A stretch of 64,000 nucleotides of DNA from Bog-473 sp963717455 (GCA_963717455.1 OY970336.1:2728001-2792000); one strand, 5' to 3'. Shown: positions 26,012 to 35,613, counted from the first letter of the stretch. The notes: generated from the letters alone by a model not told the origin. Made by a program: numbers and translations.

Positions 26012-29000
26012 TCAGGTCGACGACATCCCCACGATGGGCTGGTTCAGCCGGATGGAGCCGGTCGACCCGAAGAACGACGCGCTCCCGTAGCTGAAGATGC
26101 CGCCGTCGGACGCCACGAGCCAGTACCCGTTGCCGTCGGGGCCGGACGCCATGCCGACAACCGGCTTGTTCAGGCGGATGGAGCCGGCGGAGCCGAAGAA
26201 GTGGGAGCTCCCGTAGCTGAAGATGCCGCCGTCGGCCGCCACCAGCCAGTACCCGTTGCCACCGGGGCCGGCCGCCATGCCCACGACCGGCGAGTTCAGG
26301 ACCATCGAGCCGGTCGAGCCGTGGAAGAGGGCGTCGCCGTAGCTGAAGATGCCGCCGTCGGAGGCCACCAGCCAGTAGCCGCCCCCGTCCGGGGTGGCGG
26401 CCATGCCCACGATGGGCTTGTTCAGGTGCAGGCTGCCGGCGGAGCCGTGGAAGACGGCGTCGCCGAAGCTGAAGATGCCGCCGTCGGAGGCCACCAGCCA
26501 GTAGCCGCCCCCGTCGGCCGTCGACGCCATGCCCACGATCGGCTCGTTGAGGTGCCGGCCGCCCATGGAGCCGAAGAACTTCGCATCCCCGTAGTTGAAG
26601 ATGCCGCCGTCGGAGGCCGCCAGCCAATAGCCGTGGGTGCTCGGCGTGGTCGCCATGCCCACGACGGGCGCGTTGAGGTGCAGACTGCCCGTGCTGCCGA
26701 AGAAGGTGGCGTTGCCGTAGTCGAAGATGCCGCCGTCAGCGGCGACGAAGCGGTAGCCACTGGTCGGCGTCGTCGCCTTGTTGACCGTCAGCAGCGCGGT
26801 GCTGCAGTTGCTGGCCGCCCTGGCGTTGTTGGTGTCACCCGAGTAGAACGCCGCGAAGTAATAGGTGCCCGCGGTGCTGAACGTCACCGACGCCGAGTTC
26901 GGCACGCCGCCGTTGTTCACCGTGACCGAGCCGACATCGGTGCCGGCGCTCCCCGTGGTGTCCGCGGTGCAGGCCGCCTGAGTGGCGTAGTAGCGGTAGT
27001 CCACGGTGCCGCCGGCATTGCTCGTCACGTTGTGCAAGGTCGCTGTGTCCTGGGTGGACCCGCCCACGGTGATCACGGCCGGCGACAAGGAGGTGGTGAT
27101 CGACGACAGTCCTCCCACTTCGACCGACCCGATGGTGCACGATCCGTTGGTGCCCGCCCCGCGGGAGTCGCCGCGCTGGTCGGTGCTCACCCCGGTGCCG
27201 CTGCAGGTCGCAGAGGGGATCGCCCCGACGGCCGGGCTGTCGGTCGCCGGCTTCTCGGTCTGGGTCGGCCCACCGTTGTTCGCGAGCGAGCCGAGCTGCG
27301 GGTTCTGACCGATGATGTCGGTCCCTGCCGGCGTGCCGCAATTCGTGTTGTCGATGAGGTTGTATCCCCCCGAAGTGAACGTTCCGCTCCCGGCGAGGAG
27401 GCAGTTCGTCGCGGCGCCTCCGGAGGCGCCGTTGGCGACGATGCTTTCGGCCAGGGTCAGCTTCGAGGTGTCGCCGCTTGCGGTCTGAATGTTCCCCGCG
27501 CCGGCTGGGTTGGTGGCCGTGTTACCCGAAATGGTGTCGAACTCGAAGGCCGTTGGGACCGTGGGCGCCACCTCGGTGCAGCCCACGCCGTAGTACCCGC
27601 CTCCGATGGGCGCGGTGTTCGTCGTGACTGTGTCATTGGTCAGCGTGATTGAGTCGCAGGTCGGTGGAGGCCCAGGAGGGGCAAATGCCTCGATCCCGCC
27701 ACCGTCGGTACCGGCGCTGTTGCCGCTGATGGTCGACGAAGTGATGTTCAGCGACTGCACGGCCCCCGCGTTGTCGGAGAACCCACCGCCACCCGCCACG
27801 GTCGCGTGGTTCCCGGACACCGTCTCGTTTGTGAAGTTGGCCATCTCCCCAGTTCGCATCGGGAAGCTTCCCGGCGGAAGGGCGACGCCGCCACCTCCGT
27901 AGGCGCTGTTGCCGGAGATGCTTCCTCCGCTGAAGATGGCCGAGCTCGGGTTGCCGTTGTTCAACAGGAAGACTCCTCCGCCCAGCCCACTGGCCGAGCT
28001 GGTGTTGGCCGAGTTGTTGTTGATGGAGCCCCCCGAGAAGGTCGTGCTGTCCCCCGCCCCGTCGTTCTGCACGTAGATGCCGCCCCCCTGGGTGCTCGAG
28101 GTGTTCAAGTTCACGGACACGTTGGTGAAGGTGACAGTGCCGTCGCCGTCGTTCTGGTCGTAGATGCCGCCGCCCTCTGCGGACGCAGTGTTGCTGTTCG
28201 CCGAGCCCCCCGTCATGGTGACGGTGCCCCCACCCGCAGGAGTACCGTTGTCGTTCGACACGTACAACCCACCGCCGGCGTCGCCGGCCGTGTTGTTGTC
28301 GGCGGTGACGTTGGTCAAGGTCACCGGGTTGCTGCAGGTTGCTGGGCAATGGTTCCCCACGTACAGTCCGCCGCCATCCGTGGACCCGTTGTTGTTGCTG
28401 ACGTCCGCGTTGCTGACGCTGGCCGAGTCCCCTGGGGTGACATCCTCGATGTCGATCCCACCGCCCTCGCTCTCGCTCGCGGTTGTGACGTTATTGTCCA
28501 CCGAGCCACCCGAGATGACGTTGGCCCCGTCCTCCATTGTCACCCCGCCGCCGCCGCCGGTCGTGGCCGTGTTGCCGGTGATCGTGTCGTTGGTCAACGT
28601 CGCGGAGACGTCTTGGAGGTAGACCCCGCCACCGGAGTTCGCCGTATTGCCCGTGACGGTCGAGTTCGACAGGTTCAAGGTCCCGGCGTTGAGGATCCCC
28701 CCGCCGCCGGGCCCCCCTGGATTGATGAAGCCACCTTCGGCCGTTATGCCCGAGATGTCGGCGGTTGTAGTTGCGCCCACGTGAATCACGCGGTTGGGGC
28801 TGGTCGTCGAAGCGCCCACCAATTGGATGATGGCGAGCGTCGAGCCGGCACCATTGATGGTGATGGTGTGTCCGGAGTTGAGGAGCAGCTCTCCGTTCGC
28901 ATTGCTGAGCGAATAGGTATGCGTTGTGCTCGGATTGTTGGCGACCTTGTTCGCGTCGGGGAGGGTGATGACCGCATCGCCGCCCGAGGCGTTCGCGGCA

Positions 29001-29197
29001 TTGATCGCTTGGCGCAGCGAGCAGTCACCGCCTGCCGTGGCGCAGGCGCCTACCCCCGTTCCGTCGCTGGCGTCGGTGACCGTGTAAGCCGTGGCGGCGC
29101 CCGCCGGCGCTGCTCCCAGAACCACGGCACCGAGGCCGGCCCCCACGGTGGCTCCCACCAGCACCAGCCCCGTGATGAAACGCCCGAACTTTGCCAT
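26012..29197 (-). CDS. Large secreted surface protein: beta-helix, Ig-like domain and six 42-residue repeats
   Basis: A 1061-residue exported protein. A Sec signal peptide (RFITGLVLVGATVGAG to APAGAATA) is followed by the CSLRQAINAAN motif typical of CSLREA-type surface proteins. Residues of about 90-620 are Gly/Asn/Thr-rich right-handed beta-helix repeats (SGNSAGTDGGGIEA type). An Ig-like domain follows (about 700-805). Residues 814-1061 are six copies of a 42-residue unit GYWLVASDGGIFSYG. No LPXTG or membrane anchor is seen. ATG 29197 has the strong ribosome site AAGGAG. Codon use is richer in A/T than its neighbours, suggesting an accessory gene. Role is unknown; adhesion or carbohydrate binding is plausible. 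Confidence 0.85.
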   Translation of the reverse strand: MAKFGRFITGLVLVGATVGAGLGAVVLGAAPAGAATAYTVTDASDGTGVGACATAGGDCSLRQAINAANASGGDAVITLPDANKVANNPSTTHTYSLSNANGELLLNSGHTITINGAGSTLAIIQLVGASTTSPNRVIHVGATTTADISGITAEGGFINPGGPGGGGILNAGTLNLSNSTVTGNTANSGGGVYLQDVSATLTNDTITGNTATTGGGGGVTMEDGANVISGGSVDNNVTTASESEGGGIDIEDVTPGDSASVSNADVSNNNGSTDGGGLYVGNHCPATCSNPVTLTNVTADNNTAGDAGGGLYVSNDNGTPAGGGTVTMTGGSANSNTASAEGGGIYDQNDGDGTVTFTNVSVNLNTSSTQGGGIYVQNDGAGDSTTFSGGSINNNSANTSSASGLGGGVFLLNNGNPSSAIFSGGSISGNSAYGGGGVALPPGSFPMRTGEMANFTNETVSGNHATVAGGGGFSDNAGAVQSLNITSSTISGNSAGTDGGGIEAFAPPGPPPTCDSITLTNDTVTTNTAPIGGGYYGVGCTEVAPTVPTAFEFDTISGNTATNPAGAGNIQTASGDTSKLTLAESIVANGASGGAATNCLLAGSGTFTSGGYNLIDNTNCGTPAGTDIIGQNPQLGSLANNGGPTQTEKPATDSPAVGAIPSATCSGTGVSTDQRGDSRGAGTNGSCTIGSVEVGGLSSITTSLSPAVITVGGSTQDTATLHNVTSNAGGTVDYRYYATQAACTADTTGSAGTDVGSVTVNNGGVPNSASVTFSTAGTYYFAAFYSGDTNNARAASNCSTALLTVNKATTPTSGYRFVAADGGIFDYGNATFFGSTGSLHLNAPVVGMATTPSTHGYWLAASDGGIFNYGDAKFFGSMGGRHLNEPIVGMASTADGGGYWLVASDGGIFSFGDAVFHGSAGSLHLNKPIVGMAATPDGGGYWLVASDGGIFSYGDALFHGSTGSMVLNSPVVGMAAGPGGNGYWLVAADGGIFSYGSSHFFGSAGSIRLNKPVVGMASGPDGNGYWLVASDGGIFSYGSASFFGSTGSIRLNQPIVGMSST
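26015..26758 (-). repeat. Six tandem 126-bp repeats encoding 42-residue units
   Basis: The C-terminal third of the surface protein consists of five full units and one 38-residue final unit, each with GYWLVASDGGIFSYG followed by a variable FFGSTGS and a LNxPIVGM ending. DNA copies are similar but not identical, with the first unit the most diverged. Confidence 0.9.
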
Positions 29198-29434
29198 ACG
29201 ATTTTTCTCCTTGCTTCGGTCGGGCCCTGCCACGGGCCGGCTCGTCGAAACCGCCTGCTGCGGGGGGACGTTAGCGCGCGTCGGGGAGTGGTTCTCAAGT
29301 GGCGCGATCTGGTCTGACTCAACGGGTGTGACTCTCTCGACCCAGCAAAGTACCCGGGAAGGCCGGGATGGACACTGTCCCGCCGGCCTCAGACCCGTGC
29401 CTCGCCGGCAGGCCGTACCCCGTAGACTTCCCCC

Positions 29435-30094
29435 ATGGCCACGACGACCGAAGACATGCCGGCAATCTCCCCAGTGGTGACGCTCACGCCCGAGGCGTAC
29501 AAGGTGGTGCGGGAGGCCATCGAGCAGGAGCCCGAGCCCGCCAACCTGGCTCTGTGGCTGGAGGTGCGCGGGGTGCAGGCCGGGTCCTTCGTCTACGACC
29601 TCTATTTCCAGGCCACCTCCGACGCCGACGAGGGCGACGCGCGTCAACCTCAAGGAGAGATCGAGGTCATCATCCCGGCCGCGAGCATGGAGAACCTGCG
29701 GGGAGCCCGTCTCGAGTGGTCGGAGGAGGGCGGCGGCGGACTCGTCCTCGTGAACCCGAACTCGCCGACCCCCGAGGAGGCGTCGCCGGGCGTCCCGCCC
29801 GAGGTCCTCGCCGCCGGTATCACGGGCCCGCTCGCCCAGCGCGTCGTCGCCGTGCTCGAGCAGGCGGTCAACCCGTCGATCGCCAGCCACGGCGGCCGCG
29901 CCGACCTGGTGGCGCTGAACGAAGAGGACGGCACGGCCTACCTGCGGCTGTCGGGGGGCTGCCAGGGGTGCGCGATGTCGCAGATGACCCTGCGCCAGGG
30001 CATCGAGACGACGCTGCTCGAAGAGGTGCCCGAGCTCACTCGGATCCTCGACGTGACCGATCACGGCAGCGGGGAGAACCCCTTCTACGCCTGA
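29435..30094 (+). CDS. nfuA: NfuA-like Fe-S cluster carrier protein
   Basis: A 219-residue protein with two parts: an N-terminal A-type (IscA-like) domain lacking the usual cluster cysteines (residues 15-105) and a C-terminal NifU domain with the cluster-binding pair C176 and C179 in GGCQGCAMSQMTLRQGI. This layout is that of NfuA, which carries and delivers [4Fe-4S] clusters. ATG 29435 is supported by TAGACT (29423-29428) ending 6 nt upstream, so a leaderless mRNA. It precedes the aro operon by 66 bp but has its own promoter. The region upstream to 29198 holds only the promoters of the two divergent genes. Confidence 0.9.
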   Translation: MATTTEDMPAISPVVTLTPEAYKVVREAIEQEPEPANLALWLEVRGVQAGSFVYDLYFQATSDADEGDARQPQGEIEVIIPAASMENLRGARLEWSEEGGGGLVLVNPNSPTPEEASPGVPPEVLAAGITGPLAQRVVAVLEQAVNPSIASHGGRADLVALNEEDGTAYLRLSGGCQGCAMSQMTLRQGIETTLLEEVPELTRILDVTDHGSGENPFYA

Positions 30095-30160
30095 TCGAGG
30101 CTCGGGGTGACGCAGGCCCCCAGCTCAGGTGCGCCATCGGCCTTCCGGTAGCGTTGCAAC

Positions 30161-31375
30161 GTGCTGCGCTTCCTCACCGCCGGCGAGTCCCATGGCCGTG
30201 CCCTCGTCGTCATCGTCGAGGGGATGCCGGCCGGGCTGCCCGTCGAGGCATCCGACGTCGCCGGTGAGCTGGCCCGGCGCAGACTGGGCTATGGCCGAGG
30301 ACCGCGCATGCGCTTCGAGGTCGACGAGATCACGCTGCTCGGCGGGATCCGCCATGGCCGCACGCTGGGCTCGCCCGTCGCCATAGAGATCGCCAACACG
30401 GAATGGCCGAAGTGGACGGAGGAGATGTCCCCGGAGCCGGGTGCGCCCTCGAAGGTCCTGACCCAGCCCCGGCCGGGCCACGCCGACCTGCCCGGGATGC
30501 TCAAGTACGGCTTCGACGACGCCCGCGACGTGCTCGAGCGGGCCTCCGCCCGTGAGACCGCGGCCCGGGTCGCGGCCGGCACCCTGGCCAAGCTGCTGTT
30601 GACCCAGCTCGGCGTGTCGATCGTCAGCCACGTCGTCACGCTCGGGGATGCCGCGACCACGCCCGAGAGCCCGCGCCCGGGACCCAGCGACCTCGACAAG
30701 GTGGACGAGAGCGCCGTGCGGTGCTTCGACCCCGTGGCCGAGGAGGCCATGATCGCCGTGGTGAAGGCGGCGGCCAAGGAGGGCGACTCGCTGGGGGGCG
30801 TGGCCGAGGTGCTCGCGTACGGCGTGCCCGTCGGCCTCGGGAGCCACGTGCAGTGGGACCGCAAGCTCGATGCCAACCTGGCCCAGGCGCTGATGTCGAT
30901 CCAGGCCGTCAAGGCGGTCGAGATCGGCGAGGGCTGGGACAACGCGGCCCGCCGGGGCTCCGAGGCGCACGACGCCATCGCCTACGACCCCGAGGAGGGC
31001 TACGTCCGGCCGACCGATCGCGCCGGCGGGATCGAGGGCGGCATCTCCAACGGAGCCCTCCTCGTGGCCAGGGTGGCCATGAAGCCGCTCGCCACGCTGA
31101 ACCGGCCCGTCCTCCAGACCGTGGACGTCGTCACGAAGGAGTCGACCGTCAGCTTCCGTGAGCGCACCGACGTGACCGCCGTGCCCGCCATGGGTGTCGT
31201 CGCCGAGTCGATGACCGCACTCGTCCTGGCCTCGGAGGCGTTGCGCAAGTTCGGTGGGGACTCGCTGGCCGAGGTCGTGCGCAACCGCGACGGGTTCGTC
31301 GCCTCGCTCGGCACCACGCCGTCGGCCGCGATGGGCGGCCAGACCAGCTCGGATCCCGGCAGCGCAGCCGGATGA
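30161..31375 (+). CDS. aroC: Chorismate synthase
   Basis: A 404-residue enzyme that makes chorismate from EPSP using reduced FMN, the last shikimate step. Signatures are FLTAGESHGRALVVIVEG at the start, RPGHADLPGMLKYGF, LERASARETAARVAAG and GGIEGGISNG. GTG 30161 is preceded by TAGCGT (30149-30154) at 6 nt, so it probably starts the aro operon as a leaderless mRNA. Its stop overlaps the aroK ATG by 4 bp. The following genes aroK, aroB and aroQ act in the same pathway, and chorismate feeds the men cluster found earlier in the window. Confidence 0.97.
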   Translation: MLRFLTAGESHGRALVVIVEGMPAGLPVEASDVAGELARRRLGYGRGPRMRFEVDEITLLGGIRHGRTLGSPVAIEIANTEWPKWTEEMSPEPGAPSKVLTQPRPGHADLPGMLKYGFDDARDVLERASARETAARVAAGTLAKLLLTQLGVSIVSHVVTLGDAATTPESPRPGPSDLDKVDESAVRCFDPVAEEAMIAVVKAAAKEGDSLGGVAEVLAYGVPVGLGSHVQWDRKLDANLAQALMSIQAVKAVEIGEGWDNAARRGSEAHDAIAYDPEEGYVRPTDRAGGIEGGISNGALLVARVAMKPLATLNRPVLQTVDVVTKESTVSFRERTDVTAVPAMGVVAESMTALVLASEALRKFGGDSLAEVVRNRDGFVASLGTTPSAAMGGQTSSDPGSAAG

Positions 31376-31950
31376 CGCCCCGCATCCTGCTCGTCGGGAT
31401 GATGGGTGCGGGCAAGACGACCACGGGACAGCTCGTCGCCCACCGCCTGGGCTGGGGCTACCGGGACTCCGATGCCGACGTCGAGTCGGTGACCGGCCTC
31501 ACGGTGCCCGAGCTCTTCGCCCGCAACGGCGAGGCCGCCTTCCGGGCCGCGGAGGCGGACGTGCTGGCCGCCGCCTGCGCAGACGCCGCCCCGTCGGTCG
31601 TCTCCGTCGCCGGTGGCGCCGTGCTGAGCCCCGACAACCGCCGGCTCATCGCGGCGAGCGGGACCGTGGTCTGGCTCAGGGCACGGCCCGAGACCCTGGC
31701 CGCCCGAGTGGGCGACGGCGCGGGCCGGCCGTTGCTGGGCGACGACCCGGCCCGGGCCATGGTGCGTCTCAACGCGGTGCGCGCCCCCCTCTACGCCGAG
31801 GTGGCGGACCTCGTGATCGACGTCGACGATCTGCCGGCCGAGGAGGTCGCCCGGCGCATCCTCGCCGAAGCGCCTCCCGCCGCCGCGGTCGACGGCAGCA
31901 CCGCCGGGAGCTCGGCCACGTCGGCGGCGGGGCCGACCAGGGCCGAGTAG
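31372..31950 (+). CDS. aroK: Shikimate kinase
   Basis: A 192-residue P-loop kinase with Walker A GMMGAGKTTTGQ (residues 9-20), the shikimate-binding DSDADVE with its aspartate, the VAGGAVL motif and a lid arginine in GRPLLGDDP. It phosphorylates shikimate at the 3-hydroxyl. It overlaps aroC by 4 bp (ATGA). The last 25 residues are an Ala/Ser/Thr-rich extension not needed for the fold. Confidence 0.94.
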   Translation: MTPRILLVGMMGAGKTTTGQLVAHRLGWGYRDSDADVESVTGLTVPELFARNGEAAFRAAEADVLAAACADAAPSVVSVAGGAVLSPDNRRLIAASGTVVWLRARPETLAARVGDGAGRPLLGDDPARAMVRLNAVRAPLYAEVADLVIDVDDLPAEEVARRILAEAPPAAAVDGSTAGSSATSAAGPTRAE

Positions 31951-31959
31951 GCACAGCAC

Positions 31960-33000
31960 GTGCGCGCCCTCTCCGTCGACCTCGCCGAGCGCTCCTACCC
32001 GGTCCTGATCGGCCCGGGCGCCCGCCACGAAGTGGGGCGCTTCCTGCCGCCCAGCGCAAAGTCGGCCGTGATCGTCACGCAGGAAGCGATCAGGACGGCG
32101 GGCTGGGTGCACAACCTGGACGCCGGCGTCCCCAGCGAGCTCTGCATCATCCCCGACGGGGAGGACGCCAAGACGCTCGCCACGGTGGAGGACCTGGTGC
32201 GCCGGTTCGCCCGGGCGGGCCTCTCGAGGGCGGATGCCGTCATCGCCGTCGGCGGTGGCATCGTGACCGACGTGGCCGGCTTCGCCGCGGCGACCTACCA
32301 CCGGGGGACGGCCTACGTGAACGTCGCCACCTCGCTGCTGGGCCAAGTGGACGCCGCCATCGGCGGCAAGACCGGGGTCAACTTGCCTGAGGGCAAGAAC
32401 CTCGTTGGCGCGTTCTGGCAACCCAACGCCGTGCTGTGCGACACCGAGACCCTCTCGTCGCTCCCGCCGCGCGAGTGGGCCTGCGGCCGCGGCGAGATCG
32501 CCAAGTACGCCTTCCTGGGCGAGGCGCCCGAGGCCGACCAGCCCATCGAAGAGCAGGTGGCGCGCTGTGTGGGCATCAAGGCGGCCGTCGTGGCCGAGGA
32601 CGAGCGGGAGGGCGGGCGCCGCATGATCCTCAACTACGGGCACACCCTCGCCCACGCGCTGGAGGGTGCCGCCTTGGCCGATCACCACGAGTGGGACCTG
32701 CGCCACGGGGAGGCGGTGGCGATCGGGCTGTTGTTCGCCGCCCTCCTGGCGCAGCGGCTCGGGCGCATCGACGACACGCGCGTGAACGACCACCGCAAGG
32801 TGATCGGGAGCTTCGACCTCCCCGCCGACCTCCCGCCCGGTGCCGACGCCGAGGAGCTGGTCACGTTCATGGCCCGGGACAAGAAGGCGCAGCAGGACCT
32901 GACGTTCGTGCTCGACGGCCCCGACGGTGTCGAAGCGGTCCACGGCGTCGCCGCCGACGACGTGGTCGCTACCCTGGCCCACATGGGTGCCCGCTCGTGA
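31960..33000 (+). CDS. aroB: 3-dehydroquinate synthase
   Basis: A 346-residue enzyme that cyclises DAHP to dehydroquinate using NAD and a divalent metal. NAD-binding AVGGGIVTDVAGFAAATYHRG, the metal and substrate region GGKTGVNLPEGKNLVGAFWQP, and LNYGHTLAHALE with metal-binding histidines are all present. GTG 31960 follows the aroK stop by 9 bp. Its own stop overlaps the aroQ GTG by 4 bp. Confidence 0.96.
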   Translation: MRALSVDLAERSYPVLIGPGARHEVGRFLPPSAKSAVIVTQEAIRTAGWVHNLDAGVPSELCIIPDGEDAKTLATVEDLVRRFARAGLSRADAVIAVGGGIVTDVAGFAAATYHRGTAYVNVATSLLGQVDAAIGGKTGVNLPEGKNLVGAFWQPNAVLCDTETLSSLPPREWACGRGEIAKYAFLGEAPEADQPIEEQVARCVGIKAAVVAEDEREGGRRMILNYGHTLAHALEGAALADHHEWDLRHGEAVAIGLLFAALLAQRLGRIDDTRVNDHRKVIGSFDLPADLPPGADAEELVTFMARDKKAQQDLTFVLDGPDGVEAVHGVAADDVVATLAHMGARS

Positions 33001-33437
33001 GCCTCGTCCTGCTCCTCTCGGGTCCCAACCTCAACCTGCTCGGCGAGCGGGAGCCCGCGGTCTACGGGACCGACACGCTGGCCGACCACGTCACGCGGGC
33101 CGAGTCCGCCGCCGGGCGGCACGGGCTCGAGCTCGAGCACCTGCAGTCGAACCACGAGGGCGATCTGATTCAGGCGGTCCACCAGGCGCGGGGGAGGGCG
33201 GACGCGCTGGTCATCAACGCGGGCGCGCTGAGCCACACGTCGTGGTCGCTCCACGACGCCGTCGCCGCCTTCGAAGGCCCCGTCGTCGAGCTGCACATCT
33301 CCAACCCGGCTGCGCGCGAGCCCTTCCGCCACACCTCGGTGCTCGCCCCAGTCGCGTCGGGCGTCATCGCAGGCTTCGGCGGCCTCGGTTACGAGCTCGC
33401 CATCGATGCCGTCGCCGCACTCCTGAAGGGAGCCTGA
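32997..33437 (+). CDS. aroQ: 3-dehydroquinate dehydratase, type II
   Basis: A 146-residue type II dehydroquinase. GPNLNLLGEREPAVYG contains the active-site arginine and tyrosine loop, QSNHEGDLI and NAGALSHTSW bind substrate, and ELHISNPAAREPFRH holds the catalytic histidine region. It makes 3-dehydroshikimate. GTG 32997 overlaps aroB in a GTGA junction. The family normally forms dodecamers. Confidence 0.95.
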   Translation: MSLVLLLSGPNLNLLGEREPAVYGTDTLADHVTRAESAAGRHGLELEHLQSNHEGDLIQAVHQARGRADALVINAGALSHTSWSLHDAVAAFEGPVVELHISNPAAREPFRHTSVLAPVASGVIAGFGGLGYELAIDAVAALLKGA

Positions 33438-33444
33438 GCCGTCC

Positions 33445-34605
33445 ATGAGCACGACCCGAGCGAACCCCTATGTCCCCGCGGCCACACCGCTGCCGCCCAT
33501 CACGGTGACCGGGCGACTCGACCGCCTTCGTGCTGCGTTCGACGAGCACGGGATCGACGCGCTGGTGGTGACGACCCTGGCCAACGTGCGCTACCTGACC
33601 GGCTTCTCCGGCTCGGCGGGCGTCCTCACCGTCACCCGGGACACCGCCGTGCTCACCACCGACGGGCGCTACCGCACCCAGTCGGCCGAGCAGATCGCGA
33701 AGGCGGGTGCGGCGCCGCAGGTCGACATCACGATCGGCCCCGTGGCCGAGCAGCGCAAGGCGGCCCAGGCCGCACTCGGCGCCGCCGCGATCGGCCACAT
33801 CGGGCTCGAGGCCGACCACGTCAGCTGGAGCGCACAGCGCACCTGGGCCGACCTTCTCCAGGCCGACCGGCTCGTCGCGACCTCCAATGCCGTCGAGTCG
33901 CTGCGGGAACGGAAGGACGCCGCCGAGATCGCCCGCATGGAACGCGCCGCGGCGATCGCCGACGCCGCCCTGTTCGAGGTGCTCCCGCTCATGAGCCAGG
34001 GCGTCACCGAGGAGTACTTCGCCCTCGAGCTCGACACCGCCATGCGCAGGGGAGGGGCGGAGAGCACGGCCTTCGACACGATCGTCGCCGCCGGCGAGAA
34101 CTCCGCCAAGCCCCACCACCACCCGGGCGCCCGGCGCATCGACGAGGGTGACCCGGTCGTGGTCGACTTCGGGGCGACCTTCGAGGGCTACCGCTCCGAC
34201 ATGACCCGGACGTTCTGCGTCGGCGCCGACCCCGAGGGCGAACTGGCCCGCATCTTCGCCGTCGTCGGCACGTCACAGGCCGCCGGCGCGGCGGCCGTAC
34301 GCCCCGGGATCAGCGCCAAGGAGATCGACGACGTCTGCCGGCAGATCATCGCGGAGGCGGGCTGGGCCGAGCGTTTCGAGCACGGCACGGGCCACGGCGT
34401 CGGCCTCGACATCCACGAGGCGCCCACGGTCAGCCAGCTGGGCACTGCTATCCTCGCCCCCGGCTTCGTCGTCACCGTCGAGCCCGGTGTCTACCTCCCC
34501 GGGCACGGTGGGGTCCGTGTCGAGGACACCCTGGTCGTGACCGAGGACGGCGCCCGCCCCCTGACCCGCTTCACAAAGGACATCCATGGCAGTCTCGACC
34601 AATGA
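33445..34605 (+). CDS. pepP: Xaa-Pro aminopeptidase (M24 family)
   Basis: A 386-residue metallopeptidase with an N-terminal creatinase-like domain (VRYLTGFSGSAGVL) and a C-terminal pita-bread domain. Metal ligands are visible in VVVDFGATFEGYRSDMTRTF (two Asp), HGTGHGVGLDIHE (His) and VVTVEPGVYLPG with RVEDT (two Glu). It removes N-terminal residues before proline. It follows aroQ by 7 bp and overlaps efp by 20 bp. The neighbourhood aroQ-pepP-efp-nusB is a widely conserved arrangement. Confidence 0.92.
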   Translation: MSTTRANPYVPAATPLPPITVTGRLDRLRAAFDEHGIDALVVTTLANVRYLTGFSGSAGVLTVTRDTAVLTTDGRYRTQSAEQIAKAGAAPQVDITIGPVAEQRKAAQAALGAAAIGHIGLEADHVSWSAQRTWADLLQADRLVATSNAVESLRERKDAAEIARMERAAAIADAALFEVLPLMSQGVTEEYFALELDTAMRRGGAESTAFDTIVAAGENSAKPHHHPGARRIDEGDPVVVDFGATFEGYRSDMTRTFCVGADPEGELARIFAVVGTSQAAGAAAVRPGISAKEIDDVCRQIIAEAGWAERFEHGTGHGVGLDIHEAPTVSQLGTAILAPGFVVTVEPGVYLPGHGGVRVEDTLVVTEDGARPLTRFTKDIHGSLDQ

Positions 34606-35146
34606 CCTGAAGAACGGCATGAGCCTGGACCTCCCCGAGGGCCTGTTCAGCGTCGTCGAGTTCCAGCACGTCAAGCCGGGCAAGGGTGGCGCCTTCGTGC
34701 GCACGAAGCTCAAGAACGTCCGTAGCGGCGCCGTGATCGAGCGCACCTACCGGGCCGACGAAAAGCTCGAGCAGGCGATCATCGACAAGCGCGACATGCA
34801 GTTCCTCTACCGCGACGGCGTGGACTTCGTGTTCATGGACACCACGAGCTACGAGCAGATGACCGCCACGCCCGGGTCGCTCGGTGACGCGCCGAACTAC
34901 CTGAAGGAAGGCGACGAGGCCAACCTGCAGATGTACGACGGCGAGATCGTGGGCGTCGACCTCCCGGCCGCCGTGGAGCTGACCGTGACCGAGACCGAGC
35001 CCGGCATCCAGGGTGACCGCGTCTCGGGCGCCCGCAAGCCGGCCACCCTGCAGACCGGGCTCGTGGTCCAAGTGCCGCTCTTCGTGAACACGGGGGACGT
35101 GATCAAGGTCGACACCCGCTCCGGCGAGTACCTGACCCGGGCCTGA
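34586..35146 (+). CDS. efp: Elongation factor P
   Basis: A 186-residue three-domain factor that relieves ribosome stalling at polyproline. Domain I contains the loop VKPGKGGAFVRTKLKN with the lysine that sits near the peptidyl-transferase centre; no modifying enzyme gene (EpmA type) is nearby. Domain III ends with NTGDVIKVDTRSGEYLTR. The ATG at 34586 lies inside the end of pepP. Confidence 0.96.
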   Translation: MAVSTNDLKNGMSLDLPEGLFSVVEFQHVKPGKGGAFVRTKLKNVRSGAVIERTYRADEKLEQAIIDKRDMQFLYRDGVDFVFMDTTSYEQMTATPGSLGDAPNYLKEGDEANLQMYDGEIVGVDLPAAVELTVTETEPGIQGDRVSGARKPATLQTGLVVQVPLFVNTGDVIKVDTRSGEYLTRA

Positions 35147-35205
35147 CGGCCCGGCCGCCTCGACCTGCTGCGCCTGACCCCGGCCGAGGCCAGGACCGAC
35201 CCGAC

Positions 35206-35613
35206 ATGACCGACACCGCGCCGCGACACCAGCAGCGCGAGCGGGCGCTCGCCCTGCTCTACGAGGCGGAGCTCAAGGGCGAGGGCCCGATGCAGGTCGT
35301 GGACGCCCTGCCGGTGCCCCCCGACCCCTACGTCCGCACGTTGGTGGCACGCGCCGTGGCGACGAGGGAAGAGGCCGACCGCCGCATCGCTGCCGCCTCG
35401 GTGGGATGGCCGCTCGACCGCATGGCGGTCATCGACCGGATCGTGCTGCGGCTGGCCGTGGCCGAGCTGCTCGACCCCGACGGCCCGCCGCTGGCCGTCG
35501 TCATCGACGAGGCCGTGGAGCTGGTGAAGGAGTACTCGACCGACGAGTCCGGCGGGTTCGTCAACGGGATCCTGTCCACCATCGCCCGCGATCTCGCGCC
35601 ACCTTCGAGCTGA
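35206..35613 (+). CDS. nusB: Transcription antitermination factor NusB
   Basis: A 135-residue all-helical protein. It begins RHQQRERALALLYEAELKG, the typical NusB start, and ends with the conserved VIDEAVELVKEYSTDESGGFVNGILSTIAR motif. It works with NusE in rRNA antitermination. It lies 59 bp after efp and closes the aro-efp unit; about 30 bp further on is the promoter of the pyr operon. Confidence 0.94.
   Translation: MTDTAPRHQQRERALALLYEAELKGEGPMQVVDALPVPPDPYVRTLVARAVATREEADRRIAAASVGWPLDRMAVIDRIVLRLAVAELLDPDGPPLAVVIDEAVELVKEYSTDESGGFVNGILSTIARDLAPPSS

Noticed and set aside
25715..27652. 645-codon plus-strand frame opposite the surface-protein repeats
   Set aside because: It is a mirror of the 126-bp repeats; its own repeated Gly/His/Ala segments come from the antisense of those units.
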